Assembly: GCF_014196505.1 (NCBI RefSeq)
Contig: NZ_JACIDW010000003.1
Coordinates: forward strand, 372,001-436,000
DNA: 64,000 nt
Source: Rhizobium metallidurans
GTDB taxonomy: Bacteria; Pseudomonadota; Alphaproteobacteria; Rhizobiales; Rhizobiaceae
Direction: 5' to 3'
Shown in pieces: positions 1-8,726 of the stretch (position 1 is its first letter; each line of letters starts with the position of its first letter). Below the pieces are notes generated by a model, which was not told where the DNA came from, searched no databases, and saw nothing but the letters and a program-made list of their open reading frames with translations. The position numbers were made by a program, and so were the translations under genes.

Positions 1-1434
1 CATGGCCCTCGCGGCGAACGGCTCGATGTCGTGGAGTTTCACCCGGCCTGGCACGCGCTGATGCGGCGCTCCATGTCGGTTGGTCTTCATTCTTCCGTCT
101 GGGACCCACAGGCCGATGCCGAGGCAAAGGATCAGGCGCACAAGATCCGCGCCGCCCGCTTCTATCTATCGTCGCAGCTCGAGACCGGCCATCTCTGCCC
201 GATCACCATGACGAGCGCGTCAGTCGCCGCTCTCTCCGCATCGCCCGCCGTCCAGAAGGATTGGGCGCCGAGGATCCTGTCGCGCAAATACGATTCGGCG
301 AACAAGCCGGCCATGCAGAAGTCCGCCGTGACCATCGGCATGGGCATGACCGAAAAGCAGGGCGGCACCGATGTCCGTTCCAACACGACGTCTGCCGAAA
401 AGGTCAGCGAGGGCATCTACCGCCTTTCGGGCCACAAGTGGTTCATGTCGGCGCCGATGAGCGACGCCTTCATCATGCTGGCGCAGACCAAGGAGGGCAT
501 GGGCTGCTTCCTGGTGCCGCGTCTGCTCGAGGACGGATCGGCCAACGGCCTGCAGTTCCAGCGCCTGAAGGACAAGGTCGGCAACCGCTCGAACGCCTCG
601 TCCGAGGTCGAATTCAGCGATACGTTCGGCTTCCTGCTCGGCGGTCCGGATGCCGGCGTCCGCACCATTCTCGACATGGTCACGCTGACGCGCCTCGATT
701 GCGCTCTCGCATCATCGGGCATCATGCGCGCCTCTCTGGCCGAGGCCGTGCACCACGCGCGCGGCCGCAGCGTATTCGGCAAGATGCTGGTCAGCCAACC
801 GATCATGACCCGCGTGCTTGCCGACATGGCGCTCGACGTCGCCGCCGCGACAGCACTCTCCTTCCGTCTCGCCGACGCCTTCGACCGCGCCCGCGGCAGC
901 GCCGAAGAGGCCGCCTATGCCCGCGTCATGACGCCGGTCGCCAAATACTGGTGCTGCAAGATCGCGCCCGCGCTCATCTATGAAGCGATGGAGTGCATCG
1001 GCGGCAGCGGCTACATCGAGGAACGCCCGATCGCCCGTCATTACCGCGAAGCGCCTGTCAATGCGATCTGGGAAGGCTCGGGCAATGTCATGGCGCTCGA
1101 CGTGCTGCGCATATTGAACCGCGGCAAGGATCTTTTCGAGACCGTCTTCGCAGGCCTTGCGAGGGATCTCGGTCCTGCCGGCAAGAAGACCATCGACGTG
1201 CTCCGCGCCGCCATGGCGCTCTGCGAACGTGACGAGGGCGCCGCCCGCCTGCTCGTCGAGCAGCTGGCGCTTGCGGCCGGCGCCGCCGAACTCTATCGTC
1301 TGGGGGCAGGGCGCATCGCCGACGCCTTCATCGAAACCCGTCTCGCCGGCGGCTGGCGCTCCACCTACGGCATGCTCGATAGCCGCTTCGATGCCAGCTA
1401 TATCGTCGATCTCCTCTATCCGCCGGCATCCTGA
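1..1434 (+). CDS. AidB-like acyl-CoA dehydrogenase (5' end outside window)
   Basis: Flavin-dependent acyl-CoA dehydrogenase of the AidB branch, a family linked to isovaleryl-CoA oxidation and the alkylation response. The reading frame is open from base 1 (HGPRGERLDVVEFHPAWH), so the GTG at 31 is internal and the true start lies upstream; 477 residues are visible where the family has about 540. Seen: the flavin-contact stretch GMGMTEKQGGTDVRSNT, and near the C-terminus CIGGSGYIEERPIARHYRE followed by NAIWEGSGNVMALDVLR, typical of AidB. The stop overlaps the next gene by one base (TGATG), so the two are probably co-translated. Whether this copy acts in DNA protection or only in acyl-CoA metabolism cannot be told from sequence. 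Confidence 0.9.
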   Translation, partial: HGPRGERLDVVEFHPAWHALMRRSMSVGLHSSVWDPQADAEAKDQAHKIRAARFYLSSQLETGHLCPITMTSASVAALSASPAVQKDWAPRILSRKYDSANKPAMQKSAVTIGMGMTEKQGGTDVRSNTTSAEKVSEGIYRLSGHKWFMSAPMSDAFIMLAQTKEGMGCFLVPRLLEDGSANGLQFQRLKDKVGNRSNASSEVEFSDTFGFLLGGPDAGVRTILDMVTLTRLDCALASSGIMRASLAEAVHHARGRSVFGKMLVSQPIMTRVLADMALDVAAATALSFRLADAFDRARGSAEEAAYARVMTPVAKYWCCKIAPALIYEAMECIGGSGYIEERPIARHYREAPVNAIWEGSGNVMALDVLRILNRGKDLFETVFAGLARDLGPAGKKTIDVLRAAMALCERDEGAARLLVEQLALAAGAAELYRLGAGRIADAFIETRLAGGWRSTYGMLDSRFDASYIVDLLYPPAS

Positions 1435-2054
1435 TGGCGACAACGCTGCGCCGCGTCCGGCTCGACGATCTCGATGAGATCTACAACATCTCGTTGGTCA
1501 CCGGAGATGCAGGCAAGGACGCGACGTCACTGCATGGTGACGGCAAGCTCATCGGCCACATATATTCCGCGCCCTACGTGACGCTCAGCCCTGAAACCGC
1601 CTTCGTGGCCGAGGATGCGCAAGGCGTCGCCGGCTATATCGTCGGTGTCTATGATACGCTTGCATTTCAGGCGGAGCTCGAGCGCGACTGGTGGCCGACG
1701 CTGCGCAGCGCCTATCCCGACCCTGAGGGCGATCCCGAGCTCTGGAACGCCGACGAGAAGCGCATCTCGGCCATCCATCATCCCTCGTCGGCGCCGTCGG
1801 CCATCATCGAGGCGTTTCCGGCTCATATCCATATGAACCTGCTGTCGCGTCTGCGCGGGCAGGGGATGGGAACCAAGCTGCTCGACCTGTGGCTTTCGCA
1901 AGCGCGAGACGCGGGCGTGAAGTCCGTGCATCTTGGCGCCAGCGCAACGAACTCCGCCGGCATCGGCTTCTGGGCCTCGCGCGGCTTCACCCGCCTCGGG
2001 CCGCCGCTCGTCGAACCGTCAGAGCGCACAGTCTGGTTCGGCCAGACGCTCTGA
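1434..2054 (+). CDS. GNAT family N-acetyltransferase
   Basis: Acetyl-CoA-dependent N-acetyltransferase of 206 residues. The acetyl-CoA loop (RGQGMGTKLLDLWL) lies at about residues 138-151, followed by the usual NSAGIGFWASRGF segment that closes the fold. The long middle insertion rich in Trp and Pro (ERDWWPTLRSAYPDPEGD) resembles the acetyltransferases related to the C-terminal domain of O-GlcNAcases. It is coupled to the upstream acyl-CoA dehydrogenase by a one-base overlap, so it uses that transcript. Substrate unknown. Confidence 0.85.
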   Translation: MATTLRRVRLDDLDEIYNISLVTGDAGKDATSLHGDGKLIGHIYSAPYVTLSPETAFVAEDAQGVAGYIVGVYDTLAFQAELERDWWPTLRSAYPDPEGDPELWNADEKRISAIHHPSSAPSAIIEAFPAHIHMNLLSRLRGQGMGTKLLDLWLSQARDAGVKSVHLGASATNSAGIGFWASRGFTRLGPPLVEPSERTVWFGQTL

Positions 2055-2196
2055 TCGATGTCGCCATGCGGCGACATTCGGCTGCCCGCCGCGAGTGGCC
2101 TGAAAACAATCCACAATCTTTCAAGGGGTTCGCCGTTGCCGGTTGGAGGCGGTGTTGTTACTCACCGATGAGTGACACCTGAAATCCGAGTCCCCG

Positions 2197-2859
2197 ATGC
2201 TGAATGACCCCATGCCTTTGACCCCCATCGCGAGCGCGCCGCAAGCCGAACCGGAAAAGCGTGTGCGTGACCGTGGCGCGACGGAAAAGGCGATCCTCGA
2301 CGCCGCCAAGGCGCTTCTTGCGGAAGAGGGGTTCCAGAACTTCGGCATCAACGCCGTGGCCCGCAAGGCCGGCTGCGACAAACAGCTGATCTATCGCTAC
2401 TACGGCGGCCTGAATGGCTTGGTCGATGCCATCGGCGCCGATCTCGGCACGTGGGTCAAGGACCGCATTCCCGAGGACACCGGCGGCATGTTCCTGCTGA
2501 CCTACGGCGACCTTATGGAACGTCTTTCGCTGCTATTCCTGCAGGCGCTGCGGGACGACCCGCTGATGCGCCGCATCGTCGCCTGGGAGGTGTCCGAGAA
2601 CACCGAGCAGGTCCGCCGCCTCTCGGAAGCGCGCTCAAAGGCGCTGGCCACATGGCTTGAGCGGATGCGCGGCTCGCTTGCGCCGCCCAAGGGTGTCGAC
2701 GCCATCGCCGTCAATGCTATTCTCATCGCTGCCATCCAGCATATCGTTCTCTCGGCTTCGGCGGGCGGTCAGTGCGCCGGTTTGTCGTTGAAAGCGGCGA
2801 AGGATTGGGAGAAGGCGGAGGCCGCCCTGAAGCGCATCGTTCGCGGTGTTTACGGCTGA
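2197..2859 (+). CDS. TetR/AcrR family transcriptional regulator
   Basis: DNA-binding repressor of 220 residues. The N-terminal helix-turn-helix covers about residues 28-70 (ILDAAKALLAEEGFQNFG, then AVARKAGCDKQLIYRYYGG), with the tyrosine-rich recognition helix usual in TetR proteins. The C-terminal ligand-binding half is all helical and not specific enough to name a ligand. The start could also be the ATG at 2212; the Pro- and Ala-rich first 20 residues are poorly conserved in such proteins. It may control the preceding dehydrogenase/acetyltransferase pair, but no operator was recognised. Confidence 0.85.
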   Translation: MLNDPMPLTPIASAPQAEPEKRVRDRGATEKAILDAAKALLAEEGFQNFGINAVARKAGCDKQLIYRYYGGLNGLVDAIGADLGTWVKDRIPEDTGGMFLLTYGDLMERLSLLFLQALRDDPLMRRIVAWEVSENTEQVRRLSEARSKALATWLERMRGSLAPPKGVDAIAVNAILIAAIQHIVLSASAGGQCAGLSLKAAKDWEKAEAALKRIVRGVYG

Positions 2860-2983
2860 TCGGGAGTGAAGTTTCCCACAGCTTCCCGCCTGGCCGTTAA
2901 CCTTAACAAATGGTTTACATTGCGCCTGCGGAGTTAACAGGTCAGGTTACCGGGCAGTTTCAAAGTTTGAGTTGTCCGGAACC

Positions 2984-3157
2984 ATGCGAACGAAAATCGC
3001 GAGAATCCTGTTCCTCGTTGCCGCGATGATGTTCTTTGCCGTGCTCGCGCTCGATATCGCGGTGCCGGCCCTGGTATTGGGCTTGATGGCATGTTTGACA
3101 TGGCTGGTCTCGGCTGAGCGGCCATTCGCAAAGCGACAAAGAGGGGCGACCGTATGA
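2984..3157 (+). CDS. Small membrane protein
   Basis: A 57-residue protein starting at ATG 2984 (MRTKIARILFLVAAMMFF). Two hydrophobic stretches, roughly residues 8-22 and 25-41, suggest a hairpin in the inner membrane with a basic C-terminal tail. Its stop overlaps the next start (ATGA), which supports real translation. The TTG at 2972 would add four residues and has no better ribosome site. Function unknown. Confidence 0.6.
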   Translation: MRTKIARILFLVAAMMFFAVLALDIAVPALVLGLMACLTWLVSAERPFAKRQRGATV

Positions 3158-3486
3158 AGTGGTTCCTGATCTTCTGGGCCGGTCCGATCGTGTTTCTGGC
3201 GGGCTGGTACTGGCTATCCTACTACGACATGAGCTTCGGCATCTTCATGCTCACGCGTCAGGCCCATGATCTGACGTTCCAGGTTTACGCCAATATTCTC
3301 GGCATTCCGGCCGAAACCATCCCGCCGCTGGTTGCGCGTGCCATCGTCGTCGACAGCCTCGTCGTCTTCGCCATTCTGCTGTTCCGCAGACGCGGGAAGA
3401 TCATCGCCTGGTGGCGGGCGCGTCAGGCGTCCAGGTCGTCCGGCGCGGTCCTTCCAAGCAAGGACAGCCTGTCCAGAGCGCCTTGA
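3154..3486 (+). CDS. Small integral membrane protein, possibly DUF6105-like
   Basis: A 110-residue protein with an N-terminal membrane segment ([18 protein letters not shown]), an amphipathic middle and a second segment near residues 62-78 ([17 protein letters not shown]), ending in a basic tail. It resembles a small rhizobial membrane family found beside ruvX (DUF6105 from memory, not checked). It begins inside the stop of the preceding small gene. Its last 64 bases overlap the 3' end of the convergent ruvX gene, so the C-terminal tail is constrained by ruvX coding. No function can be assigned. Confidence 0.65.
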   Translation: MKWFLIFWAGPIVFLAGWYWLSYYDMSFGIFMLTRQAHDLTFQVYANILGIPAETIPPLVARAIVVDSLVVFAILLFRRRGKIIAWWRARQASRSSGAVLPSKDSLSRAP

Positions 3487-3917
3487 AGAATGAAGCTCGC
3501 GGCAGCCGAATCGATACGTTCGGCCCGCTTGGCGCGTGAAACATCCATCTCCAGCAGCGCCCGCTCGGCGGCAACCGTCGACAGACGCTCATCCCAGTAG
3601 ACGAAGGGCAGGGCCGTCTTCTGCTCCATGTTGCGCACGAATGCGCGCGTGGCCTGGACGCGCGGTCCCGCCGAACCGTCCATATTCACAGGCAGGCCGA
3701 TGATGAAGGCCGCGACCTTTTCCTTCTCGGCGAAGCTCAGTAGCACCGCAGCATCGATGGTGAATTTCTCGCGCTTGATGACCGGGCGCGGCGTCGAGAA
3801 GCGCCGGCCGAGATCGGACATCGACAGCCCGATCGTCTTGGTGCCGAGGTCGAGACCGGCGATTGCCTGTCCCGGCTGAAGGGCCGCCGCCAGTTCCTCG
3901 ATCGTCAACACCGTCAT
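3423..3917 (-). CDS. ruvX: RuvX/YqgF family putative Holliday-junction resolvase / pre-16S rRNA nuclease
   Basis: RNase H-fold nuclease of 164 residues. Members are called Holliday-junction resolvases, and in Escherichia coli YqgF is needed for 16S rRNA 5'-end maturation. Seen: the first strand with the catalytic aspartate ([17 protein letters not shown]), the [20 protein letters not shown] motif and the [17 protein letters not shown] motif carrying the second acidic residue, and a C-terminal [14 protein letters not shown] helix, all standard for the family and the usual length. Convergent with, and overlapping, the small membrane gene. Confidence 0.92.
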   Translation of the reverse strand: MTVLTIEELAAALQPGQAIAGLDLGTKTIGLSMSDLGRRFSTPRPVIKREKFTIDAAVLLSFAEKEKVAAFIIGLPVNMDGSAGPRVQATRAFVRNMEQKTALPFVYWDERLSTVAAERALLEMDVSRAKRAERIDSAAASFILQGALDRLSLLGRTAPDDLDA

Positions 3918-4035
3918 CGTCGTTTCATCCCGTCAAAAGAAATTGAGGCCTCGACCGCTTTTCTTCGCGGCGGTATCGGTTATCTCCATACCCATCGATG
4001 CACGCTTTTGCATCAGATAATAAAGGACAGCTTTC

Positions 4036-4740
4036 ATGAAGATCACTTGGCTCGGCCACTCGGCCTTTCGTATCGAGATCGCAAAGGCAACCATCCTTCT
4101 CGACCCGTTCCTGACCCATAACGGTTCCTTCGCCGGCCAGGATATCAAGGATGTCACCGCCGGCGTCACCCACATCCTCTTGACCCACGGCCATGGCGAC
4201 CATGTCGGCGACACCATCGCCATCGCCAGGGAAACCGGCGCCGTCGTCCTCGCCAACGCCGATCTCGCCGCCTGGCTCGGCTCCAAGGGCGTCTCGAAGA
4301 TCGAGATGGGCAACACCGGCGGCACGGTTCCGCTCGCTGGCTTCTCCGCCACCTTCACCAACGCGCTGCACTCCTCCGCGCAGATCACCGAGGACGGCGT
4401 TTCCCACGCGCTCGGCAGCGCCAACGGCCTGATGCTGCACTTCGACGACGAAGCCTCGATCTTCGCCATGGGCGACACCGACATTTTCTCCGACATGGCG
4501 CTGATCAACGAGCTGCACCAGCCCGATATCGGCCTCGTCCCCGTCGGCGACCGTTTCACCATGGGCGGTGCCGTCGCGGCACTCGCCTGCCAGCGCTACT
4601 TCAACTTCAAGACGGCGATCCCCTGCCACTACGGCACCTTCCCGATCATCGACCAGACGCCTGAAAAGTTCGTCGCCGGCATGGAAGGCGCAAAGACCGA
4701 GGTCAAGGCGATCAAGCCGAGCGAGAGCGTCGTCCTCTGA
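4036..4740 (+). CDS. UPF0173 metal-dependent hydrolase (metallo-beta-lactamase fold)
   Basis: A 234-residue hydrolase of the UPF0173 family, a stand-alone metallo-beta-lactamase fold related to UlaG. Metal ligands are seen in [12 protein letters not shown] (HxHxDH, about residues 55-60), in the central ALHSS region, in [10 protein letters not shown] and in the final [11 protein letters not shown]. The physiological substrate of the family is not established. It starts 118 bases downstream of the ruvX start on the opposite strand and precedes gatC, an arrangement I recall as common in rhizobia. Confidence 0.9.
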   Translation: MKITWLGHSAFRIEIAKATILLDPFLTHNGSFAGQDIKDVTAGVTHILLTHGHGDHVGDTIAIARETGAVVLANADLAAWLGSKGVSKIEMGNTGGTVPLAGFSATFTNALHSSAQITEDGVSHALGSANGLMLHFDDEASIFAMGDTDIFSDMALINELHQPDIGLVPVGDRFTMGGAVAALACQRYFNFKTAIPCHYGTFPIIDQTPEKFVAGMEGAKTEVKAIKPSESVVL

Positions 4741-4803
4741 CGCATTGGCACTTCCACCCGTCTTGAAAGGGCGGAAATCTGAATGAACGAAACGCCATGC
4801 CCG

Positions 4804-4832
4804 TTGCACACGACGGACATGGCCTTTATAGC
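4804..4832 (+). promoter_or_regulatory. Candidate sigma-70 promoter of gatC
   Basis: TTGCAC at 4804-4809 and TATAGC at 4827-4832 are separated by 17 bases and stand about 30 bases ahead of the gatC ATG at 4862. The likely leader can fold a short hairpin (GGGTGGGA at about 4834-4841 against TCCCATCC at about 4845-4852) that ends at the Shine-Dalgarno sequence. Read by eye; not tested. Confidence 0.4.
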
Positions 4833-4861
4833 GGGTGGGAAAATCCCATCCGGAGAATATG

Positions 4862-5149
4862 ATGTCCGTCGACCTAGCCACCGTTAAGCGCGTTGCGCGC
4901 CTTGCCCGTATTGCCGTCTCCGAAGATGAGGCAAACCGCATGGTCGGCGAGTTGAATGGGATCCTGGGCTTCGTCGAGCAGCTCTCCGAAGTCAATGTCG
5001 AAGGCGTCGAGGCGATGACCTCGGTCACGCCGATGCTGATGAAAAAGCGCACCGACGACGTCACCGACGGCAACAAGGCCGCCGATATCGTTTCCAACGC
5101 GCCTGTTACCGATCAGAATTTCTTCCTGGTGCCCAAAGTCGTCGAATAA
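4862..5149 (+). CDS. gatC: Aspartyl/glutamyl-tRNA amidotransferase subunit C
   Basis: The 95-residue GatC subunit of the GatCAB complex, which converts Glu-tRNA(Gln) and Asp-tRNA(Asn) to the correctly charged forms in organisms lacking GlnRS or AsnRS. Seen: the N-terminal helix [20 protein letters not shown], the middle [17 protein letters not shown] and the extended tail ending [10 protein letters not shown] that wraps between GatA and GatB. ATG 4862 was preferred over the GTG at 4835 because GGAG lies just before it and family members begin MSVD. gatA follows after 54 bases. Confidence 0.95.
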   Translation: MSVDLATVKRVARLARIAVSEDEANRMVGELNGILGFVEQLSEVNVEGVEAMTSVTPMLMKKRTDDVTDGNKAADIVSNAPVTDQNFFLVPKVVE

Positions 5150-5203
5150 GGCCTTTCGCCGCTTTCCGACCTCGTTGCCATTCAAGATTTGAAGCGAACC
5201 ATC

Positions 5204-6685
5204 ATGAGCGAACTCACCAGCCTGACCATTGCCGAAGCCCGCACCAAGCTGCGCGCCAAGGAAATCAAAGCGACCGAACTCACCGAAGCCTACATCTCGG
5301 CGATCGAGGCGGCCAACGACAAGCTCAACGCCTATATCAAGGTGACGCCTGAAAAGGCGTTGCAGATGGCCGAAGCCTCCGACGCCCGTCTTGCCAGCGG
5401 CAAGGGCGGTGAACTCGAAGGCATTCCGCTCGGCATCAAGGATCTCTTCGCCACCGAAGGCATCCACACCCAGGCCTGCAGCCACATCCTCGACGGTTTC
5501 AAGCCGCATTACGAATCGACCGTCACGCAGAACCTGTGGGACGACGGCGCCGTTATGCTCGGCAAGCTGAACATGGACGAGTTCGCCATGGGCTCTTCCA
5601 ACGAGACCTCGCACTACGGTGCGGTCATCAACCCCTGGCGCGCCGAAGGCTCGAACCAGCAGCTCGTTCCGGGCGGCTCCTCGGGCGGCTCGGCCGCTGC
5701 CGTTGCAGCCCATCTCTGCGCCGGCGCCACCGCCACCGACACCGGCGGCTCGATCCGCCAGCCCGCCGCCTTCACCGGCACTGTCGGCATCAAGCCGACC
5801 TACGGCCGTTGCTCGCGCTGGGGTACCGTTGCCTTCGCCTCGTCGCTCGACCAGGCCGGCCCGATCGCCCGCGACGTCCGCGACGCCGCCATCCTCCTGA
5901 GGTCGATGGCCTCGGTCGATGCCAAGGACACGACCTCGGTCGATCTGCCGGTTCCCGATTACGAAGCCGTTCTCGGCCAGTCGCTGAAGGGCATGAAGAT
6001 CGGCATTCCCAACGAATACCGCGTCGCCGGCATGCCGGAAGAAATCGAAACGCTCTGGCAGCAGGGCATCGCCTGGCTGAAGGATGCGGGCGCCGAGATC
6101 GTCAACATCTCGCTGCCGCATACCAAATATGCGCTGCCGGCCTATTACATCGTCGCGCCCGCCGAGGCGTCTTCGAACCTCGCGCGATACGACGGCGTGC
6201 GCTACGGCCTGCGCGTCGACGGCAAGGACATTGCCGACATGTACGAGAAGACCCGCGCCGCCGGCTTCGGGAAGGAAGTCAAGCGCCGCATCATGATCGG
6301 CACCTATGTTCTCTCGGCCGGTTACTACGACGCCTATTACATCCAGGCCCAGAAGGTCCGCACGCTGATCAAGCGCGACTTCGACCTCGCTTTCCACGCC
6401 GGTGTCGACGCCATCCTGACGCCTGCCACCCCGTCGTCCGCCTTCGGCGTCGCCGACGAGGACCTGGCATCGGATCCGGTCAAGATGTACCTCAACGACA
6501 TCTTCACCGTCACCGTCAACATGGCCGGCCTTCCCGGCATCGCCGTCCCCGCCGGCCTCGACCACAAGGGCCTGCCGCTCGGCCTGCAGCTGATCGGCAA
6601 GCCGTTCGAGGAAGAAACCCTCTTCAAGACGGCCCACGTCATCGAACAGGCCGCCGGCCGCTTCACCCCCGCTAAGTGGTGGTAA
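5204..6685 (+). CDS. gatA: Aspartyl/glutamyl-tRNA amidotransferase subunit A
   Basis: Glutaminase subunit of GatCAB, 493 residues from ATG 5204. It releases ammonia from glutamine for transfer to the misacylated tRNA bound by GatB. The amidase-signature Ser-Ser-Lys triad is visible: Lys79 in [10 protein letters not shown], a serine in [15 protein letters not shown] (about 159-160), and the nucleophile Ser183 in [11 protein letters not shown]. The C-terminal [12 protein letters not shown] segment is also canonical. The TTG at 5189 would add five residues without a better ribosome site. The 3' end overlaps the GTG proposed for the next GNAT gene. Confidence 0.97.
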   Translation: MSELTSLTIAEARTKLRAKEIKATELTEAYISAIEAANDKLNAYIKVTPEKALQMAEASDARLASGKGGELEGIPLGIKDLFATEGIHTQACSHILDGFKPHYESTVTQNLWDDGAVMLGKLNMDEFAMGSSNETSHYGAVINPWRAEGSNQQLVPGGSSGGSAAAVAAHLCAGATATDTGGSIRQPAAFTGTVGIKPTYGRCSRWGTVAFASSLDQAGPIARDVRDAAILLRSMASVDAKDTTSVDLPVPDYEAVLGQSLKGMKIGIPNEYRVAGMPEEIETLWQQGIAWLKDAGAEIVNISLPHTKYALPAYYIVAPAEASSNLARYDGVRYGLRVDGKDIADMYEKTRAAGFGKEVKRRIMIGTYVLSAGYYDAYYIQAQKVRTLIKRDFDLAFHAGVDAILTPATPSSAFGVADEDLASDPVKMYLNDIFTVTVNMAGLPGIAVPAGLDHKGLPLGLQLIGKPFEEETLFKTAHVIEQAAGRFTPAKWW

Positions 6686-7170
6686 GCGGACTGAAAATCA
6701 GGGACATGACCATCGCCGACCACATGCTGGTCGGCGAAGTCGGTTTTGCGGCCTGGGAGTCCAGCGACGCCTTCAAGCATTATGATCTCACATCCGAGAT
6801 TTCCGAACGTGTTCGGCACGAGTTTTCGATTTTTCCCGCAAGCACATCGGGCGACGTGCATGTCGCGGAACTTGATGGCGTAATCGCAGGCTGGGCGGCC
6901 CGAGACGGTGCGCGCGACTACGTATCGGACGTTTGGGTGCATCCGGATCATCAGGTCGTGGGTATTGGCAAAAAGCTGGTCCGCCACATACTCGAACTCA
7001 TCTCGGCGGACGGTCATCCATTGGCGCGCATCGATACGCATGCCAGCAACGTAGGCGCGATCCGGCTTTATGAGCGCTGCGGCTTTGCTGTCGTCTGGCG
7101 CGGGATCGAGTTTTCCAAGAGTATGGGGATCGATCTCGAGAAGGTTCATATGGAAAAGGCGCTACGCTGA
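6676..7170 (+). CDS. GNAT family N-acetyltransferase overlapping gatA
   Basis: A 164-residue GNAT enzyme. Its acetyl-CoA loop region reads [20 protein letters not shown] (about residues 92-111), followed by [13 protein letters not shown]. The first beta strand ([14 protein letters not shown]) begins only a few codons after the gatA stop, so the GTG at 6676 or 6679 inside gatA is the likely start; ATG 6706 would remove that strand. Translational coupling to gatA is therefore probable. Base composition is slightly more A+T-rich than gatA. Substrate unknown. Confidence 0.8.
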   Translation: MVVSGLKIRDMTIADHMLVGEVGFAAWESSDAFKHYDLTSEISERVRHEFSIFPASTSGDVHVAELDGVIAGWAARDGARDYVSDVWVHPDHQVVGIGKKLVRHILELISADGHPLARIDTHASNVGAIRLYERCGFAVVWRGIEFSKSMGIDLEKVHMEKALR

Positions 7171-7193
7171 CGCCTACGGACAGGAGAAGGTTT

Positions 7194-7463
7194 ATGGCAT
7201 CGCAAATTGCAACGCTCGTCGAGGCCTTCGACCGTCTGGCCGCCGCGGATTTCGTGATGGGAGCGGAATGGGAGGCCGTGCACAATCTCTGCCAGGCCAG
7301 TGAAGGAGAGCAGTCTTTCGACTGGGGCCACGCACTCTGTCACCGCATCGAAGGCGATGAGTGGAATGCCGGCTACTGGTATCGGCAGGCGGGCAAGACA
7401 GCTGCGACAGGTTCGTTCGGCGATGAGTGGGCCGCCATGCGCCCGGCATTGCTGGCTAAGTGA
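7194..7463 (+). CDS. Conserved small hypothetical protein
   Basis: An 89-residue soluble, acidic protein with an excellent ribosome site (AGGAGAAGG, about 7180-7188) before ATG 7194. Tryptophan-rich pattern: EWEAVHNLCQ, then FDWGHALCHRIEGDEWNAGYWYRQAG. It lies 23 bases after the GNAT gene and is probably in the same transcript. I recall similar short proteins in rhizobia but cannot name a family or function. Confidence 0.65.
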   Translation: MASQIATLVEAFDRLAAADFVMGAEWEAVHNLCQASEGEQSFDWGHALCHRIEGDEWNAGYWYRQAGKTAATGSFGDEWAAMRPALLAK

Positions 7464-7614
7464 AAACGGCACGGCATCCGGAGTTGCCGTGTTTCGGTCG
7501 CTGGTTTTTCACCTCGGATTGATCGGTCCACAAGTATCCAGATTGATGATGCTGATCGTTTAGGTGTCTCGCTGGATTTCTATTTGAGGACCTGCTACGT
7601 GCGGTTGGTTTCTA

Positions 7615-8712
7615 TTGGTGGATAACGTTTTGCCCGCAGGTCGTATTTCTATTATCGCCCCGACATACAATGAGTCGGGAAACGTCATTCCTTTCATCGA
7701 ACGCACGAAGGCTGCCCTCCGCGATAAGGATTGGGAGATCATCTTCGTCGATGATGACTCCGCCGACGGAACGGCGCAGAAAGTGTTCGACTATGCTGCG
7801 CATGACCCGCGGATACGCGTTATAACGCGCCTGAAGGATAGAGGTCTCGCGAAATCGAGTATCCAGGGCATGTTATCTGCAAAGGGCGGGCTGCTCTGTG
7901 TGATGGACGTCGATGGCCAGCATAATCCTGAGGTGGTCAAGGATCTGGTCGATCGACTGCATCGGGATGACTTGCACATCGTCAGCGCCGCCCGTCGGCT
8001 GGGCGACGAGCGCCAGGCGGATGCGTTGTCGCCGGTCCGTAACGCGTTGTCTAAGGTCGGAAACTGGCTGAGCAGCTTTGTCTTGGGGCGCCGCCTGGTC
8101 GATCCATTGACGGGATTTTTCGTCATCAGACGCGAGGTTTTTCTGCGCGTCGCTCCGGAACTTGGAGATGCGGGTTTCAAGCTCCTCCTCGATATCCTCT
8201 ATTCCCACAAGGAACTGCGCCACGCTGAAGTGCCATTTGATTTCCAGGCGCGGCTCAGCGGCGAATCCAAGCTCGATAGCTACGTCATCTGGAAATTCGT
8301 CACCTTCCTCCTCAGCAAGATGACCCGTGGCATCGTGCCAGCAAACCTGATTTCGTTCCTGTTCGTTGGGGGGCTGGGTCTCTTCGTTCACCTGTCGGTG
8401 CTTTACAGCGCATTGGCGCTGACAGTGCCTTTCATGGCGGCGCAGACCGCAGCGACGCTGGTGGCGGCCACCAGCAACTTCCTCCTCAACAATCTACTGA
8501 CTTTCCAGGATCGTCGATTGCGCGGCTGGAACAAGTTCTGGGGCTATCTGAAGTTTCTACTCGTATCCTCCGTCGGTATCGTCGCCAACGTTTCAGCCGC
8601 AACTCTTGCCTATGAACGGCTCGTTCACGTGGTCTTCCTTGCCACGCTGGCGGGCATCGCCATCGATACAGTCTGGAAGTTCGTAATCGCCAACAAGTTC
8701 ATCTGGAAGTAG
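7615..8712 (+). CDS. GT2 polyprenyl-phosphate glycosyltransferase fused to a GtrA flippase domain
   Basis: A 365-residue two-domain protein. Residues 1-235 form a DPM1/GtrB-like family 2 glycosyltransferase: IIAPTYNESGNV, FVDDDSADGTA, VMDVDGQHNPE (the DxD-type metal site) and DPLTGFFVIRREVF. Such enzymes load a sugar onto undecaprenyl or dolichyl phosphate. Residues about 245-365 are a four-helix GtrA domain (FLFVGGLGLFVHLSVL, ATSNFLLNNLLTFQDRR, FVIANKFIWK) that flips the lipid-linked sugar. The start is unclear: TTG 7615, GTG 7618 and TTG 7630 are all possible, with no strong ribosome site. The gene is more A+T-rich than the gat genes on both sides, as is its partner downstream, suggesting acquisition. 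Confidence 0.88.
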   Translation: MVDNVLPAGRISIIAPTYNESGNVIPFIERTKAALRDKDWEIIFVDDDSADGTAQKVFDYAAHDPRIRVITRLKDRGLAKSSIQGMLSAKGGLLCVMDVDGQHNPEVVKDLVDRLHRDDLHIVSAARRLGDERQADALSPVRNALSKVGNWLSSFVLGRRLVDPLTGFFVIRREVFLRVAPELGDAGFKLLLDILYSHKELRHAEVPFDFQARLSGESKLDSYVIWKFVTFLLSKMTRGIVPANLISFLFVGGLGLFVHLSVLYSALALTVPFMAAQTAATLVAATSNFLLNNLLTFQDRRLRGWNKFWGYLKFLLVSSVGIVANVSAATLAYERLVHVVFLATLAGIAIDTVWKFVIANKFIWK

Positions 8713-8726
8713 ACGAGGCGCGCCCC

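Noticed and set aside
2895..2920. CtrA-like TTAA repeats before the small membrane gene at 2984.
   Set aside because: The TTAA copies are three bases apart, not seven, so the CtrA consensus is not met.
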